A model generated the notes under the pieces. The model did no database searches and was not told where the DNA came from. It saw only the letters and a program-made list of their open reading frames with translations. Shown here piece by piece: positions 26,988 through 35,505 of a DNA stretch of 46,680 nucleotides. The position numbers and the translations under genes were made by a program. The stretch is from NCBI RefSeq assembly GCF_008638305.1, contig NZ_VTPZ01000010.1, positions 120,733 to 167,412 on the forward strand. The letters run 5' to 3'. Numbering within the stretch: the stretch's first letter is position 1; the number at the start of each line of letters is the position of its first letter. The DNA comes from Pseudomonas profundi (GTDB lineage Bacteria; Pseudomonadota; Gammaproteobacteria; Pseudomonadales; Pseudomonadaceae).

Positions 26988-27479
26988 TTACTGAACAATC
27001 ATCTTGCTGACCAGAACATGCTCGAACGGCTGGCTGAGGTTCCTGGTCGACAGGTCAGCGATCAGCGCCGCCTCGAGCTGGTTCTGCACGTCGCTGATCG
27101 ACATGCTGCGAAGTGCCTCGAAGCTCATTGCCGACAGATTCGCTACCACGGAATTACGTACGATCGGATCGAGCTGTTCAAGCTGACTGGTCTCTGTTGC
27201 GAGGTCCGCCTGCAACACAAGGTCCAGTACAAAATAGCGCTCACGGTTATTCCCGCGCAGATTGACGATGACCTTCTCTACCGGGAAGAACTGATACTGT
27301 TTGTCGAGGGCTGGCGCTGCTGCGCCGGCGTCTTCTGACGACTGAGCCGTTTCCGCGCCAGCGCCTGCCTCGCTATCGACAGTAACGCCGCGCAGCAAAT
27401 AGACGTTGAGCCCGGTGCTGGCAATGAGGATCAACGTATTCAGAACGACCACAATAAGAATAATGCGCGGCAGTGCCAT
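26988..27479 (-). CDS. lafF: FliL-like protein LafF
   Basis: This 163-residue protein has one N-terminal membrane span (about residues 5-29, ILIVVVLNTLILIASTGLNVYLL) and a periplasmic domain with FFPVEKVIVNLRGNNRERYFVLDLVLQ and IVRNSVVANLSAMSF. FliL assembles around the stator and tunes torque and load response. It lies between lafE and lafS, as in other lateral clusters. Confidence 0.85.
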   Translation of the reverse strand: MALPRIILIVVVLNTLILIASTGLNVYLLRGVTVDSEAGAGAETAQSSEDAGAAAPALDKQYQFFPVEKVIVNLRGNNRERYFVLDLVLQADLATETSQLEQLDPIVRNSVVANLSAMSFEALRSMSISDVQNQLEAALIADLSTRNLSQPFEHVLVSKMIVQ

Positions 27480-27527
27480 GGCTTGTACTCACTAAAGCTG
27501 GGAAGGTTGAGATGACGGACCAGACCG

Positions 27528-28967
27528 TCACACGCTGATCAATATGTCGCCCGAGGCGTCACGCTTTTTAGCCCGGCCAGACTCGCTTTCGCTGGCGATA
27601 GCTACCGATTCGCTGTCAGCACCCGGAGCATGGCGTTGTCGGCCATCTCGCCCCTGCTCCGATTGACTACCCACCTGAACGTTGACCTCGGTGAAATTCT
27701 GGCTGAGCAGCTCGTGGCGCAAGCGCTCGCTCAGCATGGCCAGCAAGCGCGCGGTATCTGCCTGGCCAGCATTGATCTGGATGTTGAGCTTGCCGTGCTC
27801 GTGGGTGACCTGAATATCCAGGCTGCCCAGTTCCGGCGGATCAAGACGAATGGTGGCATGCTGGCTGCGCTGCGATATCTGCGTCTGGACCTGGTCGCGC
27901 AGTGCCTGGAGCATCTGTTCACCCCAGCGGGACTCAGCCCCCTGCAGACGTACCTCCGCGGGCACCGCTGCAGAAACGGCAGACTGTTGTGTCAGCCCAT
28001 TCGTTAAAGCTGCGGCAGAGGAATCAGTCGCTCGGTTCGTCGCAGCCTGGATTGCGGGCTCATCGGGCAGAACGGTTTGCAACAGCGATTCAAGCTGGAC
28101 TTTGGTCCCCTGCAGAGGTAACTCCGAGCTGACTGGCGACGCCGTGAAAGCGGCAGCTTTCGCGGCCAACGCATCCTCACCCGCAAAGCGCAAGGAGCGA
28201 GCACTCTGCGCTGACTGCGGGGCCTCCCGGGTCGACTGTTCTGCGGTACGCAACAGCCCGGCCAGCGCCAGCTCTCCGGCATGGGCAGCGCTATCGGCGT
28301 CAACAGCGTCATGCGGCGCCTGACCGTGCTGGGCCTGCAGGCGCTGTAGCTCTGCCAGCCATTGCTCGACCTGCTCCAATGGCAGGTCCGCTGCGCCTCC
28401 CGCAGCCGGAGCCCCTGACAGCACGGTGCGCTCGGCGGGCGAATATTCCCGGCCCTGCAAGTAATCTGGATTCAGCACCTGAACCCCAAGCGACGCGGTT
28501 TCCATGTGGGGTTGCAGCACGGGGTAGCCAGCGGGCGCTAGCGAATCAGACCCTTGCATGCCCGGGTCACTAGCTCGTTCCGACAACGCAGCCTGGAGCT
28601 CCCTGGCTGCCTCAGATTCTGGACCTTCCGCCACCGGGCGAAACGGTACCGCCACCTCTGTTCCTGGCCGCCAACCGACCAGCGATTTCAGCGCAGCATC
28701 CGGCAGTTCGCCCACCCCGGCCAGGGATGACGTCTGTTGTTTAGCGTCCGGGTTTTGCGCGGGGCCTGAACCCACGGACAACGCCAGGTTGCTTGCACCA
28801 ATTCTGCTCTGCCCGGATTCACGGGCAGGATCAGCGAGTTCCTGCAGGAACGTCTTCGCTCCCGGTTGAGCATTCTCTGGGGAGGCCACATCACCGATGA
28901 GACGAGCGCTACGCACGACGTCTGGACGATCTGCGTTAGCGCCCGCTGTAATTACCCGTTCGATCAC
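27528..28967 (-). CDS. lafE: Hook-length control protein LafE (FliK-like)
   Basis: This 479-residue protein has a long, low-complexity Ala/Gln/Glu-rich N-terminal part and the conserved FliK C-terminal domain (about residues 340-435; HATIRLDPPELGSLDIQVTHEHGKLNIQ, LLAMLSERLRHELL). It measures the hook and switches export specificity through FlhB. The GTG start at 28967 overlaps the lafD stop (GTGA) behind GGAGGAG. The open frame continues 32 codons upstream, but that part falls inside lafD. Confidence 0.88.
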   Translation of the reverse strand: MIERVITAGANADRPDVVRSARLIGDVASPENAQPGAKTFLQELADPARESGQSRIGASNLALSVGSGPAQNPDAKQQTSSLAGVGELPDAALKSLVGWRPGTEVAVPFRPVAEGPESEAARELQAALSERASDPGMQGSDSLAPAGYPVLQPHMETASLGVQVLNPDYLQGREYSPAERTVLSGAPAAGGAADLPLEQVEQWLAELQRLQAQHGQAPHDAVDADSAAHAGELALAGLLRTAEQSTREAPQSAQSARSLRFAGEDALAAKAAAFTASPVSSELPLQGTKVQLESLLQTVLPDEPAIQAATNRATDSSAAALTNGLTQQSAVSAAVPAEVRLQGAESRWGEQMLQALRDQVQTQISQRSQHATIRLDPPELGSLDIQVTHEHGKLNIQINAGQADTARLLAMLSERLRHELLSQNFTEVNVQVGSQSEQGRDGRQRHAPGADSESVAIASESESGRAKKRDASGDILISV

Positions 28968-29287
28968 GAGCCGTCTCCTCCAAAACTGTTCACTTGCATA
29001 TAGGCTGAGCGACCCTCGGCGTGCCGGGTATGGTTGGACAGCACCTTCTCCAGGCGCTTGCATTCAAGGCCGCACTTCTCCAGCGCCTGGGCGTGCAGAC
29101 TTTTCATTCGCTGCTTGATCTGTCGCGCCGCGGCATCCAGTTGCGAGTCAGCAGGCAGCCGAACGAGCAGATCGCGTATAGCCAGATCGGCCTTCGCCAG
29201 TGCTGCCCAGTCGCTTGTACTGAACGCCTCGTGCAGCTGCCGATACACCTCGGCGAGTCTTTCGCTGTCAGCCTTTGCGCGCTGCAT
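28964..29287 (-). CDS. lafD: LafD, FliT-like flagellar chaperone
   Basis: This 107-residue, largely helical protein lies between fliS and fliK, the place of lafD in lateral clusters. Its composition (charged amphipathic helices, two close cysteines near the C-terminal part in KCGLECKRLEK) fits a small cytosolic export chaperone, but no motif is diagnostic. I prefer the ATG at 29287 (GGGAAGG upstream). It overlaps lafC by 20 bases and lafE by four. Confidence 0.65.
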   Translation of the reverse strand: MQRAKADSERLAEVYRQLHEAFSTSDWAALAKADLAIRDLLVRLPADSQLDAAARQIKQRMKSLHAQALEKCGLECKRLEKVLSNHTRHAEGRSAYMQVNSFGGDGS

Positions 29288-29669
29288 TAACGCCTTCCCA
29301 GCCCTCACGCAGGGTGCCGACCAATTGGACTACTTCGTCAATGCCTTCAAGCGATAGCGTGACGCTGACATCCGAAAGCCGGTAAACGCAGTAGTCGTAG
29401 AGCCGTGCCAGGCCGGCGACTACTTCGCCGCCGTTGTCAAAGTCCAGCGCACTGCTCAACCCGTTAAGAATGTTCATGCATTTTTCCAACGAAGCGCCCT
29501 TCTGCTGATAGCGGCGACCTTCGATATGCCCCCTCGCCCGGGCCAGCTCATCCAGCAGCCCATCAACCAATACCAACACCAGATCATAGGGAGACGCGGC
29601 GGCGGCTCTGGCTTCGAGATCAACCGAGCGGTACTGCTCGTAACTGTCATTAAAGTGAAATTCGCTCAT
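29268..29669 (-). CDS. lafC: LafC, FliS-like flagellin export chaperone
   Basis: This 133-residue helical chaperone binds flagellin C termini and prevents premature polymerisation. It shows the FliS core (YRSVDLEARAAAASPYDLVLVLVDGLLDELARARGHIEG and LARLYDYCVYRLSDVSV). Its start overlaps the lafB stop (ATGA). Confidence 0.9.
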   Translation of the reverse strand: MSEFHFNDSYEQYRSVDLEARAAAASPYDLVLVLVDGLLDELARARGHIEGRRYQQKGASLEKCMNILNGLSSALDFDNGGEVVAGLARLYDYCVYRLSDVSVTLSLEGIDEVVQLVGTLREGWEGVNAARKG

Positions 29670-30997
29670 CCGAACATGCCCTGTGTTTGCTCCATCGACT
29701 GCATCATCTGCATCATGCTGGTGAACTGCGTCAGGTATCGGGAGTAGCTGCGATCATATTGCTGCTCGATAGCTGCCATCTGGTCATCGTTACGCCGCAG
29801 CATCAGGTTCAGGCTTTCCTTGCGGTTCTTCATGATGCCGTTGGTGGAATTGGTATAAAGGTTCAAATTGCTTTCGAGGGTAGCCAGCAGGTTGTCTTCG
29901 CCGGTGAACAGCTGATCAAACCCTTCAGGGTTCGCAGCGACAGCCTTCTCCAGCTGCGCGGTGTCCAGCTTCAACAAGCCGTTGCGATCAGAACTGATAC
30001 CGAAATCCATCAGTCTCACGCCACCAAACTCGTTGCGTAACTCGCGGTTGAGCATGTTCTCGATCGAACGAATGCTCGAATCCCCGGCGAGGGGCCCGCG
30101 CTTCGCCGTTTCGCCGCCGCTGGCGGTGAGGCTGTCGAAGGCGCTCATGAGCGTATTGAGCGCGTCGACAAAGGTTTTTGCCTTGGCCTTGGTCGCCTCG
30201 CCATCCTGGCCAACGGCAATGCTTAACGGCGCTTCGTCTGCGCCATGCACCCTGTTGAAGGTAAGGCTTACGCCGTCGATCAGATTGTCAAAGGTATTAC
30301 TCGGGCTGACCAGCACCAATCCATTTCTACCGCCCAGGCGCACCGTGGCATCCAGCGCGGTGGCCAATTCCATCTTGGCGTCGATACCGGTTTGAAGGCC
30401 CGGGTTGGTGGAGCTCAGCGTCAGTGCATTGGCTTCGCCACTCTCATCGCTGGTCAGGACCAGTGAGATCTCTTCACCACTGCGCACCAGTGTTGCGCTG
30501 ACGCCAACGTTATCGGCGGCCTGATTGATAGCGGCGGACAACTCGGCAGGCGACACCTGTTTGTCACCGTCGGCATCAGCACTGCCCAGGTTGATAACAA
30601 ACTGCTCCGTGCCGATTTCGATTTTGAAGTCGCCTGCGGTTGCCGGATCTCTCACATCGATTGGCTGCATGCCATTTAGCGCGAGCTGGTGCTGACTGGC
30701 AAGCTGCTCCACGACGAACTGGTAATTTCCGGGCACGGCGTTGGTACTTACTGCTGCCGTAGCGATACCGTCCTGGCTCATGGTGGCCTTGTTCACGAGC
30801 ATGGAGCTGGCGCCGACACCTTTGAGGTCGCGCACGGCCGTGCGGAACGTGCGCAATGCGCTGTCCAGTTTGTTTACCGCGTCGAGCTGGCCCCTATAAC
30901 TGGCATCGTTACGGTCGAGCCGGGCCAGCGGAGCCTGGACGTCATACTGAGCCAGCTGCGTCGCCATGTTTCTAGCGTAATCGGAATCAAAGTTCAT
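29666..30997 (-). CDS. lafB: LafB, filament cap protein FliD
   Basis: This 443-residue cap protein folds incoming flagellin at the filament tip. The FliD N domain (YDVQAPLARLDRNDASYRGQLDAVNKLDSALRTFRTAV) and C domain (GGETAKRGPLAGDSSIRSIENMLNRELR, SLNLMLRRNDDQMAAIEQQYDRSYSRYLTQFTSM) are intact. GAGGA lies before the ATG. It heads the lafBCDEFSTU operon after a 223-base spacer. Confidence 0.93.
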   Translation of the reverse strand: MNFDSDYARNMATQLAQYDVQAPLARLDRNDASYRGQLDAVNKLDSALRTFRTAVRDLKGVGASSMLVNKATMSQDGIATAAVSTNAVPGNYQFVVEQLASQHQLALNGMQPIDVRDPATAGDFKIEIGTEQFVINLGSADADGDKQVSPAELSAAINQAADNVGVSATLVRSGEEISLVLTSDESGEANALTLSSTNPGLQTGIDAKMELATALDATVRLGGRNGLVLVSPSNTFDNLIDGVSLTFNRVHGADEAPLSIAVGQDGEATKAKAKTFVDALNTLMSAFDSLTASGGETAKRGPLAGDSSIRSIENMLNRELRNEFGGVRLMDFGISSDRNGLLKLDTAQLEKAVAANPEGFDQLFTGEDNLLATLESNLNLYTNSTNGIMKNRKESLNLMLRRNDDQMAAIEQQYDRSYSRYLTQFTSMMQMMQSMEQTQGMFG

Positions 30998-31120
30998 CGT
31001 GAATTATCCTCTGCCAAAACAGCAAGCAATCAACATGCCAACTATTAAGCTATTGATATATAACATCTTATTTGAAGACTTGGGCAGCCAGCTTCCCCAT
31101 TCAGGAGACCATCAGGCGCC

Positions 31121-31141
31121 AGCGGAAACAGGATTTCCGCT
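31121..31141. repeat. Hairpin between flgN and lafB
   Basis: AGCGGAAA (31121-31128) and TTTCCGCT (31134-31141) form an 8-bp stem with a 5-base loop. No T-run follows, so it may be a weak terminator or processing site separating flgMN from lafB. Confidence 0.45.
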
Positions 31142-31220
31142 GCACCACGCACCGGGCCCATATGTGGAAAAGGCGGCTGCGGGCGGAAAAAATTAAGTAC
31201 GGGGAATGGCTATGCAGGAA

Positions 31221-31658
31221 TCAGTAATACTGAGGGGCATAAATCGTAGATTGCGAACCCTGATCGAGCAGGTGATTGAGAATATCCTGCTGCATGGCAA
31301 GCAGTTTCCCATTGCGCTCATTCTGCTGCTGGCAGGCCCGCACCAGACGACCAAGCTCGCTCCAACTGGCCTCAAGCCGTTTACGCATCGGCATTTCGCA
31401 GCTGGCGATCAGTTTTTGCATGCCGCGCTCGCTGGCGGACAACGAGAAAGCACCAAGAATGCGGTTGCGTCGCTGGGCTCGGCCGGCGACCTGCTCAAGC
31501 AGGCCGGTGATTGCGCGGTTGGTCGCTTCAACCCTGGGACTGTCACGCTCGAGCAGGCAAGCATGCAGCGCCTCGCCAAACCTCAACAGACTGGTGTAGG
31601 CCACACAATCCTGACCCAGGTCATGCTCAAGCGCTGCCTGCAACCGTTCAGCATTCAA
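31221..31658 (-). CDS. flgN: FlgN, export chaperone for hook-junction proteins
   Basis: This 145-residue, helical, cytosolic protein is typical in size and helix pattern of FlgN, the chaperone for FlgK and FlgL. The identification rests on size, composition and its position after flgM, since FlgN has no strong motif. The TTG start at 31658 overlaps the flgM stop (TTGA). Confidence 0.72.
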   Translation of the reverse strand: MNAERLQAALEHDLGQDCVAYTSLLRFGEALHACLLERDSPRVEATNRAITGLLEQVAGRAQRRNRILGAFSLSASERGMQKLIASCEMPMRKRLEASWSELGRLVRACQQQNERNGKLLAMQQDILNHLLDQGSQSTIYAPQYY

Positions 31659-31933
31659 TGGCGGCCACCACGGTGGAACGCGAGCATATCTGTCGCCAGA
31701 TTTTCGGGGCTTGTGTCCAGGCTTCCGTCCTGCAGCGCCTGGCGCAGAGCAGCCACGCGGTCCAGATCAACGTCCGGTAACGCCTGCAGTGCGGCACGTA
31801 ACGCATCGGGTCTTGCGGCGGCGGGCGGATTCACACTCGCCGGGCTTGCCACAGGTGCACGCTCGGCAACCTGCTGGGCAGAGCTGTCTACGACCGGGCG
31901 GGGACCCGCTGTATTGGGTCTGGAGATGTCCAT
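31655..31933 (-). CDS. flgM: FlgM, anti-sigma-28 factor
   Basis: This 92-residue protein has a disordered N-terminal half and the FlgM C-terminal helices (ALPDVDLDRVAALRQALQDG, TSPENLATDMLAFH). It binds LafS until secreted through the finished hook. It is followed by flgN. In Vibrio lateral clusters flgMN lie next to flgA; here they lie between fliJ and lafB. Confidence 0.85.
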   Translation of the reverse strand: MDISRPNTAGPRPVVDSSAQQVAERAPVASPASVNPPAAARPDALRAALQALPDVDLDRVAALRQALQDGSLDTSPENLATDMLAFHRGGRH

Positions 31934-32007
31934 ACTTTATATCCAACAGAGGTGGTTACTGATATGAGACGACCATTACTTGCGAGGCATTAAATCTTTT
32001 TTATCCG

Positions 32008-32433
32008 TTACAGCCCATGGGCGCGCCACCACGCCTGTGACGCCAGCCCATCCTGGATCTTTTGCTCGTGCCTGGCAAGCTGCCGCTCCCACTCCTGAAC
32101 CTTGCCTTCCAGAACCTGCACGATCATCTGCTCATTACGCATGGCTGCCAACAGTTCGCCGCGGATCCTGGTCAGCCCCTCCTCCGACACCTTCAGTTCC
32201 CGGCGCTGAAGCTCGATCATTTTATGCAGTGTCATCTTGTAACGATGCTGGTTGTCGCGCTGAAGCGGAGTCGTCATGGGTGCGGTGTAACTGCATAAAC
32301 GGCTGAGCCCTTCAATATTATTGCGGTAGCGCTGGCAAAGGTTTTGCTGGTAGGCAACACGCGCAAGCAGCTGTTGCACCAGCGTGCCGCGCAGCCGGGC
32401 CAAGCGGGACAGCGTCTGGATTTGCTGCTTCAT
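32008..32433 (-). CDS. fliJ: FliJ, export-ATPase stalk protein
   Basis: This 141-residue coiled-coil protein acts with FliI in the flagellar export apparatus. The whole chain is predicted helical with heptad-like leucines. It directly follows fliI on the minus strand with a four-base overlap, the usual order. Confidence 0.82.
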   Translation of the reverse strand: MKQQIQTLSRLARLRGTLVQQLLARVAYQQNLCQRYRNNIEGLSRLCSYTAPMTTPLQRDNQHRYKMTLHKMIELQRRELKVSEEGLTRIRGELLAAMRNEQMIVQVLEGKVQEWERQLARHEQKIQDGLASQAWWRAHGL

Positions 32434-33764
32434 GGGGCGCTCTTTACCAGCCTGGTGAGTGCCGACACGCTCTGTTCCAGCTCGGCTGCATCTTGCACGT
32501 CCTGGCGCAGAAAGCGCTCGATCCGCGGCGCAAGCTGTACCGAACGGTCTGTCTTGCCATCCATTCCCGGTGTATAGCCGCCCAGAGGGATCATTTCACG
32601 AATCCGCTCGAAGGTACTGTACAACTCCTTGAGCTGCCGCGCGGCCTGTTGGTGCTCTGCCGAAGTCACCTGAGCCATGCAGCGGCTGACCGAGGCGGCG
32701 ATGTCAATCGCCGGATAGTGACCCGTATCCGCCAGGCGACGGGACAGCACGATATGACCGTCAAGGATAGCCCTCGCGCAGTCGACGACCGGGTCCTGCT
32801 GGTCGTCGCCTTCGGCCAGCACGGTATAAAGCGCACTCAGGCTGCCGCGATCCGCGTCCCCATTCCCCGCGCTTTCGACCAGCTCGGGCAGCAGACCGAA
32901 TACCGAGGGCGGGTATCCCTTGGTAGCAGGAGGCTCGCCCAGCGCCAGCGCTATTTCTCGCTGGGCCATTGCATAGCGGGTTAACGAATCGACCAGCAGC
33001 AACACATCATTGCCCTGATCACGAAAATAGGCGGCAACGCTGTGGCAAAGCTCCGCGGCCCTCAGGCGCATCAAAGGTGACTCGTTAGCCGGGGCAACGA
33101 CGACTACCGCTTTTTTCAGGCCTTCAGGGCCTAGCGAGTGCAGCAAAAATTCCTGAACCTCCCGACCCCGCTCGCCGATCAGCCCAACCACGACGACGTC
33201 GGCTTTGGTCTGGCGGGTAATCATCCCGAGCAGGACGCTCTTGCCCACGCCGCTGCCGGCGAACAGGCCCACGCGCTGCCCTTTGCCCAGTGTCAGTAGT
33301 GAATTGATTGCCCTGACGCCTACATCGAGCGGTTCACTGACCGGCCTTCTGCGCAAGGGATGGACCACCGGCAATTCGCTGGAAAGCGTATCGCGCCCGG
33401 CAAGCTTGCCAAGATCATCAAGCGGCTCACCGAGCCCGTTGATCACCCGGCCAAGCCACGACTCGTCGATGTGCAGGAGACCTTCGTCTCTGGCAGGAAA
33501 TACACGGGATCCGGCTGTCAGACCCACCGGTTTCTTGAACGGCATCAGGTAAGTTATATCCCGATCAAAACCCACCACTTGGGCTTCGAGCATACTGCCG
33601 TCGCCCTGCTCGACATAGCAGCGCTGGCCGGTCATCCGGCGGCAACCCAGGCTTTCCAGCAGCAGTCCCGACACTCGTACCAACCGGCCGCTGACTTTGG
33701 CCAGCTGGACGTTTTCCAGTGAACGCAGCGCTTCGTCGAGACTGAACGCCTCGCGCAGGCTCAT
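32430..33764 (-). CDS. fliI: FliI, flagellar export ATPase
   Basis: This 444-residue F1-type ATPase energises export of flagellar substrates. Walker A AGSGVGKS is at residues 169-176; the Glu in VVVGLIGERGREVQEF and DVLLLVDSLTRYAMAQREIALALGEPPATKGYP complete the active site. It overlaps both fliH and fliJ by four bases. Confidence 0.95.
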   Translation of the reverse strand: MSLREAFSLDEALRSLENVQLAKVSGRLVRVSGLLLESLGCRRMTGQRCYVEQGDGSMLEAQVVGFDRDITYLMPFKKPVGLTAGSRVFPARDEGLLHIDESWLGRVINGLGEPLDDLGKLAGRDTLSSELPVVHPLRRRPVSEPLDVGVRAINSLLTLGKGQRVGLFAGSGVGKSVLLGMITRQTKADVVVVGLIGERGREVQEFLLHSLGPEGLKKAVVVVAPANESPLMRLRAAELCHSVAAYFRDQGNDVLLLVDSLTRYAMAQREIALALGEPPATKGYPPSVFGLLPELVESAGNGDADRGSLSALYTVLAEGDDQQDPVVDCARAILDGHIVLSRRLADTGHYPAIDIAASVSRCMAQVTSAEHQQAARQLKELYSTFERIREMIPLGGYTPGMDGKTDRSVQLAPRIERFLRQDVQDAAELEQSVSALTRLVKSAP

Positions 33765-34465
33765 GCTTCAGACACCTTGATGTGCTGGGCCAGTGTGTCC
33801 ATGCAGGAGTCCAGACGCTGCTGACAGCCTATATCTGCCTCCGCCTTTTCGGTGACGACCCGGCACTCTCCAAGACCCAGCCGGTCATCTGGCATCAAAC
33901 GCCACGTTTCGGCGCGTTCGGCATCGATATCCTTGATACGCGCATATTCTTCCGGATTGAGCAGGATCTGCACCTCACCCGGATCGCCCGGCATGCTTGC
34001 CAGCGCTTCCTCGGCAAGCGCCAGGAGCTGCGTTGGGTTAATCGTCAGCTCACAACGGATAACCTGACGCGCCACCTTGCGGACCAACTCGAGCAAATCT
34101 TCCCGCGTCTTGCGATCCTGTGCGGCAAGATAGTCGCGCAGTTCCGTGCGCATCTGTTCAAAGGGCACAGTGGCCTGTTCATATCTCTGCAAGCCCTGGT
34201 AGCGGCCCTGCTCAAGACCACGTTGCCTGCCCTGTTCACAGCCCTCTTCGAAGCCCTGGCGCCGGCCTGCTTCCAGGCCTTGCTCCAACCCTTCCTGGTA
34301 ACCGCGCTCCGCGCCTTCACGATAGCCATCGCTCACCGCACGTTGGAGAGTGGCCTGATCGGCGTAATGAAGCTCAGCGTCGCCTGCCAGCGGCGTCGCA
34401 CATAAGGGTGGAAAGCGGAAAATGCGCAATGCCTTGCCGTCCGCCTTGATCACTTTGACTGCCAT
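33761..34465 (-). CDS. fliH: FliH, negative regulator of the export ATPase
   Basis: This 234-residue protein has the FliH glycine-rich region (repeated GxxxG-type spacing in YREGAERGYQEGLEQGLEAGRRQG, about residues 48-85) and a C-terminal domain (VARQVIRCELTINPTQLLALAEEAL, HLNPEEY-like LLNPEEYARI). It tethers FliI to FliN at the C ring. GGAGG precedes the ATG. Confidence 0.88.
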   Translation of the reverse strand: MAVKVIKADGKALRIFRFPPLCATPLAGDAELHYADQATLQRAVSDGYREGAERGYQEGLEQGLEAGRRQGFEEGCEQGRQRGLEQGRYQGLQRYEQATVPFEQMRTELRDYLAAQDRKTREDLLELVRKVARQVIRCELTINPTQLLALAEEALASMPGDPGEVQILLNPEEYARIKDIDAERAETWRLMPDDRLGLGECRVVTEKAEADIGCQQRLDSCMDTLAQHIKVSEA

Positions 34466-34476
34466 AATGCCTCCGG

Positions 34477-35487
34477 CTACTCGACCGTCTGCTCACGGAA
34501 CAACTGGAGCGTAACGTCTCCGTCGGCTGCCATCTCGCGGACCACCGCCATGATGTCCTTGCGCACCTGCTCTACGCGGCTCATAGGAACAGGGCCTTGG
34601 CGGCGGCTGATGGAATCCATTTGCTGGCGCTGCCGCTTGGGCATTGCCGCCTGGATGGCGCGCACCAGCTCCGGCTCGGCCCCCTTTAAGGCCACTACCC
34701 ATTCTTCCATGGGGATGGCTTCCAGTAATGCCAGCAAGACCTCTTCGGTCTGCCTTGAGAGAATGAAAAAATCATACATTTCATCCTCGATCTGACTGAC
34801 CAGCTGGTTATCATGGGCGCGCAGCAGTTCGAACATCTGATCACGGTTGCCCTTGAAGCGGTTCATGATATCCGCCGCCTGCTTGACGCCCCGGACCTGC
34901 GACCCCTGATTCGTCAGTACCGATATGCTCCGGTCAATCAGCTGTTCCAGTTCGCGGATCACGTCGCTGTTTACTTCGTTAAGATTGGCGATACGAAACA
35001 GCAGCTCATCCTGCCGTGTTTCAGGCATGCTCTCCAAAACTTCGGCGGCCATTGCCGGTGGCAGGAAAGCGAGGAAAACGGCCTGCATCTGGGCGTGCTC
35101 TTTGGCGATCATGGCGGCGAACTGCTTCGGATCAATCCATTCCATCTTGCTCATTTTGGCGCGAATCTCTTCGCCATAGATGCCGTCGAGCAAGCTGCGG
35201 GTAATATCGCTACCCAACGCCTGGGCAAGCATGCCGTTCAGATAGTTTCGGGACGCGCCCTTGATTCCGCTCTGCTCGCGGAAGTCCTCGAAGAATCGAC
35301 CCACGACTTCTGCCACCATGGGCTGCTTGACGTTGCTCAGACGAGCCATCGCCTGGCTGATAGCCACGATCTCCTCCCGCGAGAAATGCTTGAGCACCCC
35401 GGCCGCAGTCGCGTCGTCCATGCTCAGCATGACTATCGCAGCCTGCTCGATGGAGCTCATGTGCCGGCGTGCGCTGAGATTGCTCAT
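34477..35487 (-). CDS. fliG: FliG, flagellar switch protein
   Basis: This 336-residue C-ring protein transmits torque. It contains ARNYLNGML-like (SRNYLNGMLAQALG), KMEWIDPKQFAAMIAKEHAQ, EVLESMPETRQDELLFRIANL and the C-terminal torque helix (KGAEPELVRAIQAAMPKRQRQQM). I chose the ATG at 35487; an upstream TTG at 35502 is possible. It lies between fliF and fliH. Confidence 0.94.
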   Translation of the reverse strand: MSNLSARRHMSSIEQAAIVMLSMDDATAAGVLKHFSREEIVAISQAMARLSNVKQPMVAEVVGRFFEDFREQSGIKGASRNYLNGMLAQALGSDITRSLLDGIYGEEIRAKMSKMEWIDPKQFAAMIAKEHAQMQAVFLAFLPPAMAAEVLESMPETRQDELLFRIANLNEVNSDVIRELEQLIDRSISVLTNQGSQVRGVKQAADIMNRFKGNRDQMFELLRAHDNQLVSQIEDEMYDFFILSRQTEEVLLALLEAIPMEEWVVALKGAEPELVRAIQAAMPKRQRQQMDSISRRQGPVPMSRVEQVRKDIMAVVREMAADGDVTLQLFREQTVE

Positions 35488-35505
35488 GTTGTCGTTTTCC
35501 AATGA

